DNA of 64,000 nucleotides from Gamsiella multidivaricata (GCF_025024155.1 NW_026251777.1:1-64000); one strand, 5' to 3'. Numbered from the stretch's first letter, positions 1 through 10,911 are shown. Notes: generated by a model from the letters alone, not told the origin. Numbers and translations are program-made.

Positions 1-97
1 ACTATTGTCTCGCTGCTCTTATTTTTTAACCTTGCCTTGGTCAATGGGTATTTTCATTAATCAATGGATACGCATCTGATTCTAATGCTTGAACTAG

Positions 98-941
98 GTT
101 TGGAGAAGACAGTGCCATGAAGATGGTCGACTGGGTCGAAGAAAACTATGACTCTGAAAAGGAGACCTGCTCAGTTCTGGATCTCGGCTGCGGCAACGGT
201 CATCTCCTTCTCGATCTCGCAGAACTCGGCTTTGAAGATCTGACCGGCATCGACTACTCACCCGCTGCCATTGAGCTCGCACGTGCTGTCGCCAAGGACA
301 AGGAACTCGATCATATCATCAAATACGAGGCCGTTGACTTTTTGGCAGAGAAGGAGACACTGGGATGGTGCACTCAACAAGCAGGAGCCGAAGGAAATGG
401 TCTGCCCAAGAAGTTCAAAGTCTTGCTGGACAAGGGCACTTACGACGCCATCAGCTTGCATCAGAAAAACAAGCGGGACGCCGATGTTACTGCTGCTGCT
501 GCTGCTGCTGCTGCCACTATTGCAGATTCTGATGGGGCATCAAAAGAGGCCAAAGAGGAGGCTACTGCAGAGACGGCGAAGACAAAGGACGACATCGTGC
601 TCGCCGAGAATGATGACAACATGGAGGAACTCGCAGACCGGTACCCCAAGCGTGTGGCGTCGATGATGCAGGACGATGGACGCTTACTAATCACTTCTTG
701 CAACTGGACCCAAGCGGAGCTGATCCAGCGGTTCTCACAAGGTTTGTATCGTGTCTGCAGAGAACCCATCTTTTCATACCGAAATAGGTTCAGAAATTAA
801 CTTTTAATGTTTTATGTGCTCAATGTAGTGTTCGAGTACGACTCACATCTCAAGTACCCTACATTTACTTTCGGGGGTGTCAAGGGTCAGACGATATCCA
901 GCGTTGTCTTCAAAAAGAAAGCATCATCGTCATTGACATAG
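98..941 (+). CDS. EFM4/METTL10-type eEF1A lysine methyltransferase, 5' partial
   Basis: This is an S-adenosylmethionine-dependent methyltransferase of the EFM4/See1/METTL10 family, which methylates a lysine of elongation factor 1A in the cytosol. The visible exon opens after an acceptor (TAG at 95-97) and reads W-FGEDSAMKMVDW, the block that normally precedes the SAM-binding motif; LDLGCGNGHLL follows. Earlier exons lie outside the window. The exon runs to 741, a GTTTGT intron spans 742-828, and the last exon (829-941) gives FEYDSHLKYPTFTFGGVKG..SVVFKKK, the expected family C-terminus; reading straight through instead adds a non-family tail. An insertion unusual for the family, a run of about eight alanines followed by acidic, low-complexity sequence (about 490-620), interrupts the catalytic domain between the LDKGTYDAISL block and the RYPKRVASMM block. 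Family assignment is firm; substrate is by homology. Confidence 0.85.
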
Positions 942-1200
942 AGACAGTAATAAATCGTCAACTGCGCCCTTTAAACAAATTTGAGCAAATTAGTCCCTGC
1001 ACTCTATTACTGCGGGCACAACACCCCGCTCTTTCACCACTCTCAACGACGCAAGAGACCCCTCCTCAATTTCATTGGTCCTCTTCACTCAATGATATAG
1101 ACATGAGCAGATATGAACGTATATTTTACTAAGGGCTAGTATCGCGATGATAAAAAAAAACGAAAGAATAGGGGGATGAAAAGGAAATGGCACGCCGACT
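942..1200. other. Intergenic, convergent 3' ends
   Basis: The space between the methyltransferase stop and the eIF1A stop shows no coding signal. The two genes converge here, so it should hold both 3' UTRs. Confidence 0.6.
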
Positions 1201-2124
1201 TTAAATCTCGTCAATGTCGAACTCGACATCGAGCTCGTCCTCGCTACCCTGGAAGGTATCGGTCTCGTTGATCTTCGCGCTCTCAGGTAATTCACCGTAG
1301 GCCTTCAAGTTACGGGCCTCCTCAGTGTTGTACTTGAGAATGACATCGGCTTTATCGTCCTGGAAATCTCGAAGCGAGATCAAAATGATGTCTCCTTGGT
1401 TGATCCAGACCTAGTTCGTAGCATGAAGGAAATTACACAAAGACAACACTCTATTAGAACGAGTTCCATTGTTGTTCTCAGCTGGTTGAGATGAAATATA
1501 TCCTGAGCGGCCAAAGGTTGAGGATATCGTTGCGCAACTAAGGCCGAATGTATGCACAATTCCTGCGCATATGTGTCTGATACTTCAGGGGCGCACAGAC
1601 ATTCCTGCCGAGAACCACTGAAGGGGAAAACAATCCATTGCGCCTGCGGACAATACCTTTTTTCTCATCTTTCCGCGGATATGTGCAAGTCTCTTCTCGC
1701 CATCGAAACACTGGGCCTCAACACGACCGTTTCCGAGCATCTTCAAGACTTGGGCATATTCTATGGAGAAGAGCCCAAATCGGCGGACAATGGCAGAGAT
1801 AAAATATAGAATACGTTAAAATCCGGCAATGGCACAAACGAGATGATATCGTCGAGTCCAAATTCATAGCAGGTTGTCGTTACCTTGACCATCCTCCTTG
1901 AAAACCAACTCGCGCTTCTCGCCTTCGTTCTCGTTCTTTCCACGTCTTCTGTTCTTTCCTCCCTAGAGAATTAAAAAGGCGCAGTTCAAGAACAGAGTGA
2001 GGGAGGAGGGGAGGGAGGAGGGGAGGGAGGATTAGCAAGAGGGCCATATGCCAAAAACGAAGCGTATTGTCCGAAGTTATTTGCAATTATCTTGAGTACG
2101 TACTTTTCCCTTGTTCTTGGGCAT
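1201..2124 (-). CDS. TIF11: Translation initiation factor eIF1A
   Basis: eIF1A binds the A site of the 40S subunit and promotes scanning and start-site selection. Four exons can be assembled with consistent phase: 2124-2104, 1962-1884, 1760-1657 and 1410-1201, giving 138 codons including the stop, close to the family length of about 145. Exon 1 encodes only MPKNKGK. Exon 2 gives [23 protein letters not shown] in two overlapping readings; exon 3 carries the OB-fold strand with [12 protein letters not shown]; exon 4 begins [12 protein letters not shown] and ends in the typical acidic tail FDIDEI. All introns are GT-AG. The third intron (1656-1411) is the longest. The gene is convergent with the methyltransferase and divergent from the NDUFAF8-like gene. 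Confidence 0.95.
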
Positions 2125-2600
2125 GATTGATTAATCCTGTTGTAAAGTTGAGAAAGTATGGGAAAGAGTAAAGGATTAGATGGCTGTTCTTGAATGTCGA
2201 GTGAGGCTGTCAGTAGTGAGAGGGAATAGTGTGAGCTTGAGTCCTCAATGGGTAGCTCATTGCTCGTGCGATGTTAGAGAAGAACGTAAGGGCGGTTTGT
2301 CGTCCGAAAGAGTTCCCTGAATGCGGTGTCGACAAAACAAGCTGATGTTGGAGCTCCATCCCAGAGTGAAAAAGAGCGCAGGAGCATGTGGGTGTGGTAC
2401 GTACGATTTGCGTGAGGATGTGGGTAAAGAGCGCAAAAAGAGATCAATCGTCTGTTCTTTTATGTTTACTGCTACTGCAGGCAGTTTGCCTGCGGCGGCA
2501 TGACGTCACATGTCATGTGATATGTCGACTTGGTGGTATCCACCAGGGACTCAACTTCGGAGGAGCACTTTGCACAGCAGGAACCTGGAAGTTACTCGCC
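2125..2600. promoter_or_regulatory. Divergent promoter region
   Basis: About 475 bp separate the eIF1A start and the NDUFAF8-like start, which point away from each other. No ORF of note is present, and the stretch probably holds both promoters. A TGACGTCA palindrome (CRE/ATF-like site) at about 2501-2508 is followed directly by CATGTCATGTGA, a second half-palindromic stretch. No binding is shown. Confidence 0.45.
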
Positions 2601-2895
2601 ATGTCTAAACCAAGGAGAACTGTCGCTGCATTCTCGACCAGCATCGCAGCGTGCGCACCGACAGTATGGATCAGCTCATGCATTTCAACTGGACCTGCAA
2701 TCTGATCCATCACAACCTATATCGACTCACATTTGGACTCTTCTAACCTGTTGTTCGTAGGCAACTGCATATGGCGCTTGTATCTCAGCAACGATGAGCG
2801 ATGTGCACAAAGGTGTCTGTGAAAAGGAATTCATTGCCTTCAAGGAGTGTGTCCAGACGTCTGTAAGGCTGTGCATGCAACTTTACTCTGTGTGA
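2601..2895 (+). CDS. NDUFAF8-like mitochondrial complex I assembly factor
   Basis: This small protein (65 aa after splicing) matches the CHCH-type family of human NDUFAF8, which partners NDUFAF5 in complex I assembly in mitochondria. Exon 1 (2601-2663) encodes MSKPRRTVAAFSTSIAACAPT; the intron runs 2664-2760 with GTATGG donor and TAG acceptor; exon 2 (2761-2895) encodes ATAYGACIS and then the Cys-x9-Cys helix CEKEFIAFKEC. The spacing AAC-x6-YG-x-C matches the human protein, which is why this donor was chosen. The tail VQTSVRLCM supplies another cysteine. Too short and too split to be obvious as a single ORF. Confidence 0.75.
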
Positions 2896-3312
2896 TCTCC
2901 TTTGCACTGTGGATATTGACCATACCGTAATTCCATGTGCCGTTGCTCTTATATAGATGAAACGGAAGTGGTAATGCCACACATAGTACGAAACACATGA
3001 AGTCCACGCCAAACCAACGCCGATGAGCCAATTCATCAAACACAGGAGGAAGGGATAGCGCCTTTTTCTCAGATCAGTTGGCAGGCCTTTTATAAGTGTC
3101 AGTTTCAGTATCAAAAACAAATGTGCAAAAAAAAAAAAAAAAAAGAGCTGCTAGAAACAAGGGCAAAAAAAAACGTGCAGAAAAAGATATGGATAGGATA
3201 ATAGAATGACAATGATAGACAAATTCGCTCTGTAGCAATATCCTCGTCAAGTTCTCGTCCTAAATTGGCCGTGACATGCCTTACTTTCTCACTATCGACG
3301 TACTAAGGACAA
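2896..3312. other. Intergenic
   Basis: No coding region is supported. An A18-type homopolymer lies near 3127-3144. The stretch holds the 3' ends of two convergent genes. Confidence 0.5.
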
Positions 3313-6300
3313 TTAGTCCAACTATAATGAAGACAAGAGGACGCATTAGATGTCTCCGGAAAGATGAGAACAGAAGATATGTATCCTTGCCATAGTAGAA
3401 ACAAAAGAAGCTATTCTTACCTCCATCTCCCGAATCTTGATATCATACAATGACTCCATGTCCTCAAGTATCTGCTTCTGAGCCGGGTCGTCCCTGACAC
3501 AGAAGTTGATCATCAGTGTCCGGAGGCCAGACCGACCGAATGGACCAAAGGAGGAGATATAATGGGCGACTCTCTTTGGCATCTCATAGTTGATCACCAA
3601 AGAAGAAAAGTCCAGATCGAGATTGTCCATAAGAATCGATTCTGAAACCAAGATACAGGGCTCTGGTGCATTGAACTGGCGGGCAACCTCAGTCTTATCA
3701 GCCATGCTCCACTAGGTTGTTATTCAAGTAGGGAAAAGATCATGTATGAGCATGCGGGGCAAACTATTTCGACAGTAAACGGATCCGCATCACCAATAAA
3801 GATAGAGAAGCTTACCACAGACAGTACAGGCAACTTTTGCGCCTCCAGCTTAGCAGTTAGTGCTTGGGTCAGACTCTGGGATTGGGTAAGGATCACCGTA
3901 TGAGATATGTCTGGGTTCTTGGTCAGAATATCCATTAGCACCTCCCATTTGTGATCTTTTGGTGAAGAGTCGCTTTCGTGATCGTGGTCCTGGTTCTGGT
4001 CGTCGTTAGCTTGTTGATCCTTGTCAGGCGAGGGAATCGCAACAAAGTAGTGCTCGCTCCACTGCATCGTTAGCTCATCCGCCCTTCGAACAGCTGCGTC
4101 AGCTCTAAAGTTCTGTGCTTTAAGCACCTCGATCGGGGGTTGGATCCGTCCTGTCATTAAAACAACCTGTGCATCTCGCGACAACAATGCCCAAAACTGC
4201 TTGAACGCTTCAAAATTGACGAGCTCGGCTAACCGCATCGAAATCACAACCGTTTCGATTGTCTTCATGTCCAGGAGGTCATTCCTGAGCGCCTCCATCA
4301 ACGGACCCAAGGTAGTGAGCACTACTTGCTTCGCCTGGTCAGGATCTGACAGTACAGCGCGACTAGCATCCGCATCGGTCGTAAGAAGAATGGATTTCAG
4401 CCCCGGAGCAGCCTCGAACCAGCTCTGAAAATCCTCATGTACTTTTTGTGGATTGATGCCTTCGGAGCAAATGACAAGCGCTTGGCAGTGTTTCTGGGCA
4501 GAAGCGGATGTGGACAGCTTTTGCAGCAGAGCGATTGCGAGGGTGATTGTGCGGTCGTTTTGCGACTGGGACTGTGCAATCACATCCTTGCCCTCAATGA
4601 AAGGCATTATCATCAGCTTTTGGATATTTGAGGGTATGTCAAGCCTATAGAAAATAATGCAAGAAATAAAAAATGCTGGTAAGTGGACAAACCCCTCCGC
4701 TTTGCATCAAGAGCGGTATGGCCATTTCCAAGCATAAATGCTACACGTACCCTGCCTCGGCAATCCTAGCTCTGACATTAGATAACAGGCCCATCTCATC
4801 CCAGGTCATCCGGCACTCCAGCGAATTGGAAAACAGAGGGGTCTGTAATTTGACGAAGATACATTAATTTATTAGCAAACAAATACTTGACATTCTTGCA
4901 ACATGCAACAGTCCAAGACTACAATCAAGGACGCGATCGCGTCCCAGTACTTACATGACGCGGGGTCGCCGCTTTTGATTCCCTGGGCTCTCTGACCCTT
5001 AGACCCTTCCGTGTCTGCTCTGGCTGACCGACCCTATCCTTCCCACGACGCTGCGAATCAGCCGACACTGAACCCGAGGGATGATTGCTTTGTCCATGCT
5101 GGTTCGAGAATGACCCACCTCGTTGATTCGAGCGAGGATCGCTCTGGCCTGGTCCAACTGATGAACTCGTTGTCATTGAATGCCTGCTGTCAGAAGAGGT
5201 ATCTTGCTGCCTTGACATCGAGCCAAATTTTGCTCCACCTCTATTCTCCATTGGTGCGTTCCCTGACGATTTCTTGTCAAACCTGCCATCAACGCCGCCT
5301 GGCGGTGGTCCTCGCTGAAAGCCCAAACGTGTATTCCTAGCGCCCAGCGACGAACGTGCATCATTGGGCAGATCAGATTCAGAGTCCTGGAACCTCCTGC
5401 CGCCTCGCTGTTGGCCCTGCTGTGAATTCGCGAATCTCGAATCATTGCCACTCATGGGCCTGCCTCGATTGTTTCCGAATCCACCTCTACCGCTTTGACT
5501 AAATCGCTGCTGTCCGTTACCCCAATTGTCAGTGTTGTTGTCTCTGTTCCAACCACTTTGTGAGTTGCCCCATCCGTCGCTGCGCCCTTTCGTAGGTGGA
5601 TCTCCCCAGCTAGTGCTCTTGGTTGTTGCAGATGAGCCTCCCCAGCCATTCTCCAGATTCACAGGTGGATCTCCCCATCCACTGCCTTCAGTCTTTGCAG
5701 GTGGGTCACCCCATCCACTGCCTTCAGTCTTTGCAGGTGGGTCACCCCATCCGGTACTTTCATCCTTGGCCGGTGCTTCGCCTCCTGCAGTACTTTCAGG
5801 CGTCGTCGATGCTTCAACCCATCCACCGCTTTGTGCCTTTCCGGCCTTGGATGCCTTCTCCGCCTGATATCCGGCGTCCTCTTTCTGCTCCCTGGCACCC
5901 TTCGCCGGCGGACCTCTCTTGCCGTCCCTTTGACCCTTCGCTCCCTTTGTATCCGCATTCCTCCAGCTATCATTATGCTCTGCTCTAGGTCGTTCGCCCC
6001 TGCTATCGCTCCTACCTGCCGCGAACGAATTTCCCCGCCCATTCTTGGGATTCGCAGGTGGCTCTCCCCATCTGTCGCCGGTGGTCTTGGCAGGTGGCTC
6101 TCCCCATCCGTCGCCGGTGGTCTTTGTAGGTGGATCGCCCCATCCGTCACCGGTGGTCTTGGCAGGTGGATCGCCCCATCCGTCTTTGATTGGTACATTT
6201 TCCGTGGTGGGTTCCGTCGATGCTGTGCCGAGATCCTTGCCTGCGACATCCTCCGGCTTTGAGAACAATGCTCCCCCGTCCTTGTCCTGTGTTCGGTGTT

Positions 6301-7603
6301 CGTCTGGATTGCTTCTCTTGCTATGGTAAGGGCCCTTGGGGCTGAACGACTCATCGTTCTTCTTGCTCCACTGCTGATATTGATTCTGCTGCTGCTGATA
6401 CGGTTGTTGGAACTTGCGAATGTTCTTTCCTTTAGACGCCCAACCAGACGGCGATGACCCCTCCTCCGTTTGGCCGGCAATATCCTTGCTATGCACTGCG
6501 CTGCGTTTCGCCTGATTCGAAACCATGCGATCCTCTCCCTCCTGGCTCAGAGGTCCGTTCCTGCGCTGCAATCCACTACTCTTCCTCGGCTCCTTGCCTT
6601 CGGTGGGAACTTCGACCTCCTTACCAGAGCTCATCGACACCGTCGAGGCGTCATCATCGTCGTCATCGTTCTTCTTCTTTCTGCGGAGCAGCTTAAGTTT
6701 CTTGGCGGATTCAGTCGACGCGGCAGATATGTTCGCTGCTGGTCCTCCAAGATCCCTCCGCTCCTTCTTAGTATCATTCGTCTCTGCCGCATTGAAACCT
6801 CTATCGAGGCGAGGCGACGATGGCGTAGGTTGGGAAGTGGTCTCGTTACTCTTCGACTCTGCCCCTCTCTCTCCGAACCCGCGACGTGGGGAACGTGGTG
6901 AGCGAGGCGACCTGGTCGCATTTTGTGCCTTCTTTACTCCGCTGACACCCGACGATTCCAATTGCTGTCCCGGACGGCTGTTGGCGGTGGTAGCATCTGT
7001 CGCGTCCGACGCTTCTTTCGCACCACTCTCCGCTTTAGTCACATTTCCAGGTACTTCCACTGTCGCCGACTCTGATGTGGAGGTATTCTCAGGAGCCTGA
7101 CCCTGTCCACGGTTGGCCTTCCGGTCTGATCTGCTCCCTCGACTGTTCTCTTCATCTCCTCCTCCTCGCGATGAATTTCCCGGCCGGTCGCTGTTGAACT
7201 TGCCTGGTCCCCTCTTGCGGCCAGAATATGTCGATGACGGGGGCGTCTGTTGGTCCGACTTGTCGGTCGGTCCGGCAACCACTCCCAACCCAATCGCTCC
7301 TCCCGTAGCAGCTCCTGACTGTGAAATCTCTGTAGGTTCTGTAGAGTTGGTGCTGCCACTGCTCTTTTTAGCGGACGCGTTGCTGCCCCGTTTTGGCTTG
7401 GATGTTTTGGGTGACTGTGAGGGAGCAGCGTTCCCTGTCTTAGCTGAACCTGAATTTGGCGGCGTGCTATTGTTCGTGGCAGTAGACGCGACCTTGTTCA
7501 TATCCTGTTGTTGCTGTTGCTGTTGTTGCTGTTGTTGAGGTGCCGATGGTGGCTGGGGGCTGCCATCGGCATGAGTCCTTGGTTCCTTGGTTGGTTCACT
7601 CAT
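3313..7603 (-). CDS. WG/GW-repeat protein fused to a degenerate eIF4A-like domain
   Basis: The long first exon (7603-4955, 883 codons) is disordered: a poly-Gln run near residues 22-33, Ser/Lys/Arg-rich sequence, two clusters of WG/GW repeats (DGWGDPPAKTTG units near residues 470-520; SGWGDPPAKTEG units near 615-690), then RGG-like glycine-rich sequence. It ends at a strong donor, CAT|GTAAGT, just before an in-frame stop. Joining in frame to 4842-4751, 4644-3816, 3711-3421 and a short last exon (3321-3313) adds an eIF4A-like fold: TWDEMGLL..., MPFIEGKDVIAQSQ, and a C-terminal lobe with LVINYEMP and FGRSG. The Walker A GKT, DEAD, SAT and HRIGR motifs are all replaced, so ATPase activity is unlikely. 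WG/GW repeats are known Argonaute hooks; a link to RNA silencing or translation repression is inference. Alternatively the ATG in MTWDEMG starts a separate gene, and the two are neighbours. ATG 7603 is chosen because upstream in-frame codons lack ATG. Confidence 0.65.
5530..6200 (-). repeat. In-gene tandem repeats encoding WG/GW motifs
   Basis: Two clusters of roughly 36-39-bp imperfect tandem units encode GWGDPPAKT-type repeats. Cluster one is at about 6040-6190 and cluster two at about 5530-5760. Unit-to-unit synonymous differences suggest selection on the peptide or conversion between units. Confidence 0.8.
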
Positions 7604-7761
7604 GGTCGCGAAAGACTGCGCCTTTTTGGATGAAAGAAGTGTGTGGAATGATCCTCTTGAGTGAGTGCGCACACAACTCCTATTTGTGTTGAGTGAGAGA
7701 ATTTTACTTCCCAAGTGGCCCAGGTGACGTGCGCTTGTGCTTTGTCGCCTTTTTCTTTTTT

Positions 7762-7770
7762 TTTAGGGGT
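7762..7770. repeat. Left target-site duplication of E1
   Basis: TTTAGGGGT directly precedes the first base of E1 and recurs directly after its reconstructed right end at 25624-25632. Read instead as 7 bp, TTAGGGG, the outermost element base on each side would be a T. Confidence 0.8.
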
Positions 7771-8309
7771 TAGGCTCGTTCCCATCCTGAGGGAGAAAAT
7801 CACGTGCAATGCGTACCGCATTATTGCCTTTAATGGCAATTTTGCACAATCTTTCTCCTCTCAGGCTGGGACCAAACTCGACCCTTTACTATAAAGTGGC
7901 ATTTTTCCTTGAGAAAAAAATCGCAAGTTGAAAATTGGCTGTAGAACGAGTCTTTGTGCTGGACCCGCGTGCAAAATATAAAAATATAAAATGTGAAATA
8001 TGAAATATAAGAAATGCCCCTGAACGCTGCGTGCGCCTGGGCCATGTTGAATGAAAAAAAATAAAAATAAAAAAAGCTACGTGCGCTGTCTCCATGCATC
8101 ACTCATCTCTTGCCTGAGCATTCTGTCTCCACGCGTCACCCCTTCTCTTATCATTGCCTCACCAACTCCTCTCTTACGCCAATCCTTGCTTACCCGTCTA
8201 CTGCACTCATCCATTCGTTGTCCGTCATCCCACGCCTGTACTATAACCCCTTCAGCCTAATAAACACTCTCTTATTTCAGTCAGCCATGAACAGCTATAC
8301 CAATACTGC
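7771..8309 (+). repeat. E1 left terminal inverted repeat, 539 bp
   Basis: It matches the complement of 13501-14031 plus the displaced CGAGCCTA terminus; both arms come to 539 bp and I saw no mismatch by eye. Landmarks from the tip are TAGGCTCG, CACGTG (7801-7806), the hairpin-forming ATTGCC-TTTAAT-GGCAAT (7823-7840) and CAGGCTGGG (7862-7870). The inner part is pyrimidine-rich, ends in CTTATTTCAG and includes the ATG at 8287 plus eight codons, so it must also act as promoter and 5' UTR. Confidence 0.85.
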
Positions 8310-10911
8310 AGTCAGTGATGCCCGATTGAACCATGTCTTTAACGCGATCAAGGCGAGCCGTCTCTCGCTGAATACTTTTCTGATTGCAAGCTTCGCTTCC
8401 AAGGACCGCCGCGTGAAGAGGCGTGTGGCCTGCTTCTATGGTGGTGATGGACCGGCGTCTGTTGTTGCTTTTTGGAAGGATAACATCAAGAAGCGAAAGC
8501 ACACCAAGACTCTTCTTCCAGCTGCCATTGACTTGGTCGTCCACTACGCCACCAGAGAGCTAAAAAGGATTGCGAAAGCAAAAGTCCTGCGACTGCCACC
8601 CTCCGAGATGACAGCGGAGAAAGCAACGGACTTCACTCCCAAGTTCATCACAGAGTGCTTTCAGAAGCATGCTCCGCATCTTTTGTCGTTGCTGAACGGT
8701 CTTGCGCGAGTGAACGGTCCTACCAAAGACAATGCTCCTGCCGAAGAAGACGGTTCTACAGAGGAGAACGATTCTGCGGAAGAGAACGACTCTGCGGAAG
8801 AAAACGACTCTGCGGAAGAGAACGATTCTGCGGGAGAGAACGATTCTGCGGGAGAGAACGATTCTGCGGGAGAGAACGATTCTGCGGGAGAGAACGACTC
8901 TGCGGAAGAGAACGATTCTGCGGAAGAGAACGATTCTGTGGAAGAGAACGGTCCTGCGGGCGAGAACAAGGCCACGACTATGAAGGCAGAGGCTGTAGTC
9001 ACTGCGATCGCGAGCATGTTGCTTTTCCTTTTCAACCGTCAAGCGAACTACCTTCAACTCCTTACAGGACTCTATTTGTATGGGAATGGTACCGCTCGGA
9101 GTGTCATCGGTATTCTCTCCAAAATTGGCCTGACTGTATCTCATCAAACAATCCATCGAACACTGCGAGCACTGTCCAACGACGCGTCTACTAAAGCGAG
9201 AGAGGCAGCCAATACCAAACCATTCTACATAGTGTACGATAATATAAACATTGCATTCCGCAAACACGACCAAAGGCTTTTCAATCAGGACTCGTTCGAC
9301 AATGGAACGACTGCAACTCTCATCGTATCGGACGTTACTGCTGAGGAAGAGATGGAAACCAATTCTGCGAAGCACCTACGCTTCAAAGACCTCTTACCTA
9401 AACATGACCATAACATCGCTATGTTCGAAACTTTCCGCTTCCACTTGGTTGGGGTTTTACAACGACGTGTTGAAACCTTCAAGAGCTGCTCGTGGCCCAC
9501 CCCAACAATCAAGCTTCTGCCGGTCAATGCGACCAAAACTTACCCGTTGCCTTTGATGCAAATTAACCAGGCGACTGTCCAGGGAAACAAGGACATCCTT
9601 GAGACAATTATGGAGATTGAGCTTCAGCTACCACCGGAATGGTTTGATGGAAGGCGGATACTTATCGCAGGGGACCAGCTTACAACAATCAGAGTTCACT
9701 CCTTGAAGAATCAGCGCTGGGATGACATTTCGACCTATCATCGACACGAATATGCAATTCCGATAATGCAGCTATTCCACCTACAGATGTTGTTGGGCGC
9801 CACCATCCTTCGCCACCACTATGGCTCGGCCGCAACGCCAGGATCAATAGCGTTCAATGCGTCGTTGCTGAATCGAAAGCGTGTCAGCCTTGATAAGCCC
9901 GACTTTCATGCAACAGATGAGTTGCTTCGCCAATCTTTTGAGGCGATGGCTTTGAGAGCATGGGAGATTATACTAGAGTGCGATAGCCTGAGCGAATATC
10001 AGCACAACGGCACAGAAGCAGAGCTCCTCGACCTTGTTGGCTCCAAAGTTAACACCATCCTCGAGCGGTTTATCATGAAGGGCAACCAAGAACATCTTGC
10101 TGACGTTGCTTCAAGAAACGCTGCCTTATTCCTCAGAGACATGATGCTGTACATCGAGCTTGCCTCAGCTATCAAGTGCGGCGATACCGGACGCCTGGAG
10201 AACGTCATCAAGCACATCACTGTCATTTTTCAGGCCGGCTCCACCAAAAACTATGCCAATGAGCTATTGCTTATGCACATTGGCCTCCATTATTCCTGGT
10301 CCCCTCAAACGAGGCGCGCCGTATTGTCGTGTATGCTGGTGAACCCCACCGGGAAGGAGGGCCGGTTTATTCCAACAGATCTCTACCAGGAGCACAACAA
10401 CTTAAGGACGAAGGAAATTCATGGCTTGAGGGGACGTAGTGCAAACTGGGGGACAATGGGAAGAGCAGTTTCAACCAACATTAGGACCTTTGATGAAATC
10501 GGGAAAGAGTTTCAAAAGGCTTGGGGTATAACTCCCGCTGGCACCAACCATACGACAGTGCCAGACACCAATGACATTAACGCAATACTGCAGAATATCC
10601 AGGAGAATGGTATCCTAGGCAACGATATTCAACCGCTCTCGGATATTGAGGGAGTGAGTGATCTGTTTGAGGATGGCATGGTGAAGCTGATGAAAAATGG
10701 ATATCTGGAGAGTTTTATCGATCGCAACACTCGTCTCCGGCAACAAACTGAGAGTGATGGAAGAGCAAGTCCCATGTCAGTGGACGATGAAATAAACAGC
10801 GAGATGGATGCTGAGGTGGACGAAGACATGGATGATCAGATAGACAATGAGGTGGGGTGGAATGGTATAGAATTCGGCATCGATGATTATGTTCAGGTTA
10901 CAGCAGAATAA
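8287..10911 (+). CDS. E1 DUF6589 protein, putative transposase
   Basis: An 874-aa protein with the fungal DUF6589 domain. ATG 8287 is chosen because no ATG exists upstream in frame and the helicase of E1 starts with the same codons. Residues about 155-240 are a low-complexity (A/G)-EENDS repeat. The domain core has VYDNINIAFR (D318), AGDQLT (D463), FRDMMLYIELASAIKCGD-type sequence, NYANELL (E659), LVNPTGK and DLYQEHNN (D698, E702). The spacing of invariant acidic residues, D then D then E, fits an RNase H-fold nuclease, but this is inference; DUF6589 has no assigned activity that I know of. The C-terminal 60 residues are acidic. It converges on the helicase gene, with a LINE tail between them. 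Confidence 0.85.
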   Translation: MNSYTNTAVSDARLNHVFNAIKASRLSLNTFLIASFASKDRRVKRRVACFYGGDGPASVVAFWKDNIKKRKHTKTLLPAAIDLVVHYATRELKRIAKAKVLRLPPSEMTAEKATDFTPKFITECFQKHAPHLLSLLNGLARVNGPTKDNAPAEEDGSTEENDSAEENDSAEENDSAEENDSAGENDSAGENDSAGENDSAGENDSAEENDSAEENDSVEENGPAGENKATTMKAEAVVTAIASMLLFLFNRQANYLQLLTGLYLYGNGTARSVIGILSKIGLTVSHQTIHRTLRALSNDASTKAREAANTKPFYIVYDNINIAFRKHDQRLFNQDSFDNGTTATLIVSDVTAEEEMETNSAKHLRFKDLLPKHDHNIAMFETFRFHLVGVLQRRVETFKSCSWPTPTIKLLPVNATKTYPLPLMQINQATVQGNKDILETIMEIELQLPPEWFDGRRILIAGDQLTTIRVHSLKNQRWDDISTYHRHEYAIPIMQLFHLQMLLGATILRHHYGSAATPGSIAFNASLLNRKRVSLDKPDFHATDELLRQSFEAMALRAWEIILECDSLSEYQHNGTEAELLDLVGSKVNTILERFIMKGNQEHLADVASRNAALFLRDMMLYIELASAIKCGDTGRLENVIKHITVIFQAGSTKNYANELLLMHIGLHYSWSPQTRRAVLSCMLVNPTGKEGRFIPTDLYQEHNNLRTKEIHGLRGRSANWGTMGRAVSTNIRTFDEIGKEFQKAWGITPAGTNHTTVPDTNDINAILQNIQENGILGNDIQPLSDIEGVSDLFEDGMVKLMKNGYLESFIDRNTRLRQQTESDGRASPMSVDDEINSEMDAEVDEDMDDQIDNEVGWNGIEFGIDDYVQVTAE
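8743..8965 (+). repeat. 18-bp minisatellite inside the E1 DUF6589 gene
   Basis: About twelve units of GAGAACGATTCTGCGGAA and variants encode a repeated ENDSAE/ENDSAG hexapeptide. The reading frame is kept throughout. Neither the E2 nor the E3 protein has this insertion. Confidence 0.85.

Noticed and set aside
1552..1809. Plus-strand 85-codon frame
   Set aside because: It is the shadow of eIF1A exon 3 on the opposite strand.
8110..8286. Longer N-terminus (59 more residues) for both E1 proteins
   Set aside because: It would need a TTG start, the added sequence has 5' UTR-like composition, and the ATG at 8287 (13523 on minus) is the first in frame. The same logic rejects the extensions at 20659, 25277 and 19868.
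8743..8965. CRISPR-like array
   Set aside because: Units are contiguous 18-bp coding repeats without spacers, in a eukaryote.
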